Assembly: GCA_026261815.1 (NCBI GenBank)
Contig: JAMPIT010000575.1
Coordinates: 38,541,501-38,605,500 of the forward strand
Reading direction: 5' to 3'
Length of the DNA stretch: 64,000 nucleotides
Source: Monarcha castaneiventris obscurior
Taxonomy: Eukaryota > Chordata > Aves > Passeriformes > Monarchidae
A program made the position numbers and the translations under genes. The notes under the pieces were generated by a model. That model was not told where the DNA came from, searched no databases, and saw only the letters and a list, made by a program, of their open reading frames with translations. Shown piece by piece: positions 61,543-64,000 of the stretch. The stretch's first letter is position 1. Each line of letters opens with the position of its first letter.

Positions 61543-61652
61543 TGGATGGGGCTTTGAGCAGCCTGGTCTACTCAAGGCGTCCCTCCCTGCCCATGGCAGG
61601 GATCTGGAACTAGATGATCTTTAAGGTCCCCTCCAACCCAAGTGAGTCCATG
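61543..61652 (+). mobile_element. CR1 LINE 3'-tail fragment
   Basis: The sense fragment carries GGATGGGGCTTTGAGCAGCC, TGGTCTACTCAAGGCGTCCC, CTGCCCATGGCAGGGATCTG, GAACTAGATGATCTTTAAGG and TCCCCTCCAACCCAAGTGAG, with a decayed tail. It is 5'-truncated at about 110 bp and less diverged than 8823-8932. Confidence 0.95.
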
Positions 61653-64000
61653 AAAACAGCTTCTAAAATTCTGTCTTGTGAAGTGGTTGTAACTTGACAG
61701 GGATTAATTTTTTTCCACAGAATTTAGTTCAGCCTGCAAGGTGTGGCATGCAATAATATTCCTACTCTAGAAGTATGCAGGGTGCTCTCCTGAAGAAACC
61801 TGCCAATTCATTTTGGATATTGGCAGCAAGTTGGATCTTCCTTGCAAAGCCAGGATGCAGATCAAACAGGAGCAGCAAGCAGCAATAGATCTCCTCTTTG
61901 TCCTGAACAGGCACTATAAATTCTTAATCAGGTTACTAAGCCTCCTTGCACTCTTTGACAGAACCAATTGTGGACTTGGCTGTTTGTTCTATTGCCAGAA
62001 GTAGGAAAGAGGAGCAAGATTACACAGCAGTGATCTCATGATGTACTCTCAGGATGCTCCAGGACAGCAGTTCTGATTGTGTAGCTGGCACATCAGCCCT
62101 CTGCAATCTCATCCCTACTGGAATGGGACTGGAAGGGCTTATGCAGCAACACTGAAATGTCAGGAATAGTTCAGCTAGTATAAAATGGCATAGGTTGGAA
62201 AAAATATGGAAATGATAGAAAAGTAATTTAGGGTGAAAGGAAATTCTTTTTTAAAGCTTCAAACTATCAAACTGTGAGAGAGAAAAGATCCTTAAATCCT
62301 TAAGATGGTCTGGAGCCTGACATTTTTCACTACTTCAGGATTTCCAGAGAGGTGTGATTAAGGAAAAAATACCTTGGCTATCCCTATCTGGTTCCTCTTC
62401 TGGGATCATGTCTTGGCAGGAAGTGAGACAACCTTCCAAGACATATTCTCCCTCCCCAAATACAACTAATTTTTGTTAGAAGACTAACATCATCCCCATT
62501 TCATGCCTGCTTCAGTATAAGGCTGCCCACTTCTAAGTGTTGGTTGGAATCCCAGGAAGCCATCTGTTCAGGAGACAGAGGTTTCCCGAAGTACACCAAC
62601 CTGGCATTTAGATCCATCCCAGACTCAGAGACAAGATAACAACAGACAACAAATTTGGGTTCTGGCTGGTGATATGAGGGAAGAGTTAATTACACCTTTG
62701 AGTACTCCATGATTTTGATAAGTATTAACTTACCAATAGCATGAAGGGTCATTTAAGACATATTAAAAATACTGAGGAAGTAAAAGAGGTATTAAATTTT
62801 GTTGGTGTAGAGTATTCCTGTGATGCTATTTTTGCTCTAACAGTAATGAATTTGTTATTTGTTTTTCATACCAACGAAAGTGATGACAAAAGTGATGACA
62901 ACAAAAGTTCTACCAAAATGTCACTGGGTCCCATGAGAAAGTAAATTCTTACAATAATGATTTGGTTAAATTATCTCCTCTGGCCTCCTTGGAGGTAATT
63001 TAAGATTACTGAGTGCTAGTACTGTCAAAAAGAGCCTTTGTAGAATACCATATGGCTAAAAACATAATGAGCTTCACTGAAGTTCAGCAGAAGGTGTGTG
63101 TTTGTATGCAGTGACTAAGCATATGCAAGTAGGAGGCAATTACAGATGGCTGGAAATATGCTACTACTGCAAAACACATATGATGTTTTGTATCCCAGAG
63201 CAGAAAGCAGAAATGCTCTAAAGCACCAAGCTTGGCTACTAGCTAATACAGTGATTCTGAATTTGGGTTATTTAGGACCACAGCATCATACTCAGCAGCT
63301 GCAGCTCAGCAACAAAAAGTTGCTCACTTCTGTTTCTTAGATTGAAAACAAGTTAATGCAACCACGGAAAGTATGCAGAGGTAAGGAGAACAGACCAAGT
63401 GGGAAACAGTATGACACATACTGTAAAAGCCCCATTAAAAACAAAGGTATGAGTTAACTGTGACACAGCCATGCTTAGGGCACTTAGGAAATGAAATCTC
63501 TTTACTACATGTGCCAGAGTGATTAGCCTGCATTCTCTCCTCCATTTTGGGGTTGCCTTATTGGTTTTTTTGCCATAGTACAGTTCTGAGTTTGGTTTGG
63601 GCTGCTGCTGACTGTAAAATGTTATTTTGAGGAGCGTTCATTCTCTCAGATAAACTACGCATTAGTATTTATCACTTTACCTAAGCAGCTGCTGGTGCAT
63701 TGAGATATCAGCCCTCACAGTATTCACCAATTTTCACCCTAACTGGAGATGGAGGTGTCCTGAAGGGGCTTATCAAGGGATTGCTTTGAAAATATTGAGT
63801 GGGAGCTGTCATAAATGTAAGGTTTGTTGGAGAGGTCAGGGAAATAAAGAAGTTTCAGTCCCTTCCCACCTATGCAAAGGAACAGAGACCTGGCATTGGA
63901 TGACAGGTTTGTATTTGGAAAAGAAGTATTTACAAAATAAACCCAAAACAACAACTTCAAAACCAGACCACAAACCACTCCCTATTCCACCCATTTAGGT
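61653..64000. other. unique noncoding sequence to the window end
   Basis: No gene could be supported. An open frame from a true ATG at 62741 to 62944 (67 codons) includes a serine/aspartate-rich tail produced by a 12-bp tandem duplication (62877-62900). I regard it as chance. The sequence continues off the window edge. Confidence 0.5.
62877..62900. repeat. 12-bp tandem duplication
   Basis: AAAGTGATGACA occurs twice in a row, identical (62877-62888 and 62889-62900). Confidence 0.95.

Noticed and set aside
62741..62944. 67-codon ATG frame with a Ser/Asp-rich tail
   Set aside because: The tail comes from a 12-bp tandem duplication, and there is no family resemblance or transcript evidence.
1..64000. 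Prokaryotic features such as operons, CRISPR arrays, defence systems or phage
   Set aside because: CR1 LINEs, the lack of long ORFs and CpG depletion identify vertebrate nuclear DNA, and no spaced repeat array is present.

Overview
The window reads as vertebrate nuclear DNA, and more precisely as bird DNA. The best evidence is a set of CR1 LINE fragments on both strands. They carry the signatures of avian CR1: tails with ATTCTATGATTCTA or its reverse complement (TCACAGAATCATAG type), the CCCTGCCCATGGCAGGG block, and the segment reading CTCCCCGGAGCCTTC in antisense. Stop codons are dense in all frames, there is no operon-like packing, and CpG is generally depleted. I found no convincing protein-coding gene, no exon of a protein I recognise, no tRNA, rRNA or known microRNA, and no CRISPR, phage or bacterial element. 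The safest description is a gene-poor intergenic or long-intronic segment.

Layout. 1-4691 is unique sequence. 4692-4980 is a CR1 tail on the minus strand. About 5790-7170 is a much older, badly decayed CR1-type LINE on the minus strand whose pieces stay in the expected order. 8823-8932 is a CR1 tail (+). 10995-11830 is the most gene-control-like place: a CpG-dense block followed by a CpG-retaining, homeodomain-motif segment. 12873-12940 is a clean (AAGGC)n array. 15807-15946 is CR1 (-). 16617-16790 and 18351-18419 hold short tandem repeats. 20320-21015 is the longest ATG-started open frame, probably spurious. 27373-28180 is bounded by two near-identical 59-bp copies. 32790-32935 is an ancient interspersed repeat. 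34073-34310 is CR1 (+). 35814-36125 and 42067-42336 have weak LTR or promoter-like signals. 53903-54230 is an internal CR1 piece (-), and 58936-58998 and 61543-61652 are CR1 tails (+).

The main structure not explained by ordinary repeats is a set of perfect or near-perfect short-loop inverted repeats in otherwise unique DNA. They lie at 5645, 8413, 10687, 38520, 40673, 43721, 48018 and 52071. The 40673-40737 hairpin (27-nt arms, 25 of 27 paired, 11-nt loop) is the strongest. A near-consensus RFX X-box at 50412 and the CpG-dense locus at 10995-11830 are the best regulatory candidates. I see no evidence of a multi-gene system. Repeat family assignments rest on recall of consensus sequences, not on a search.
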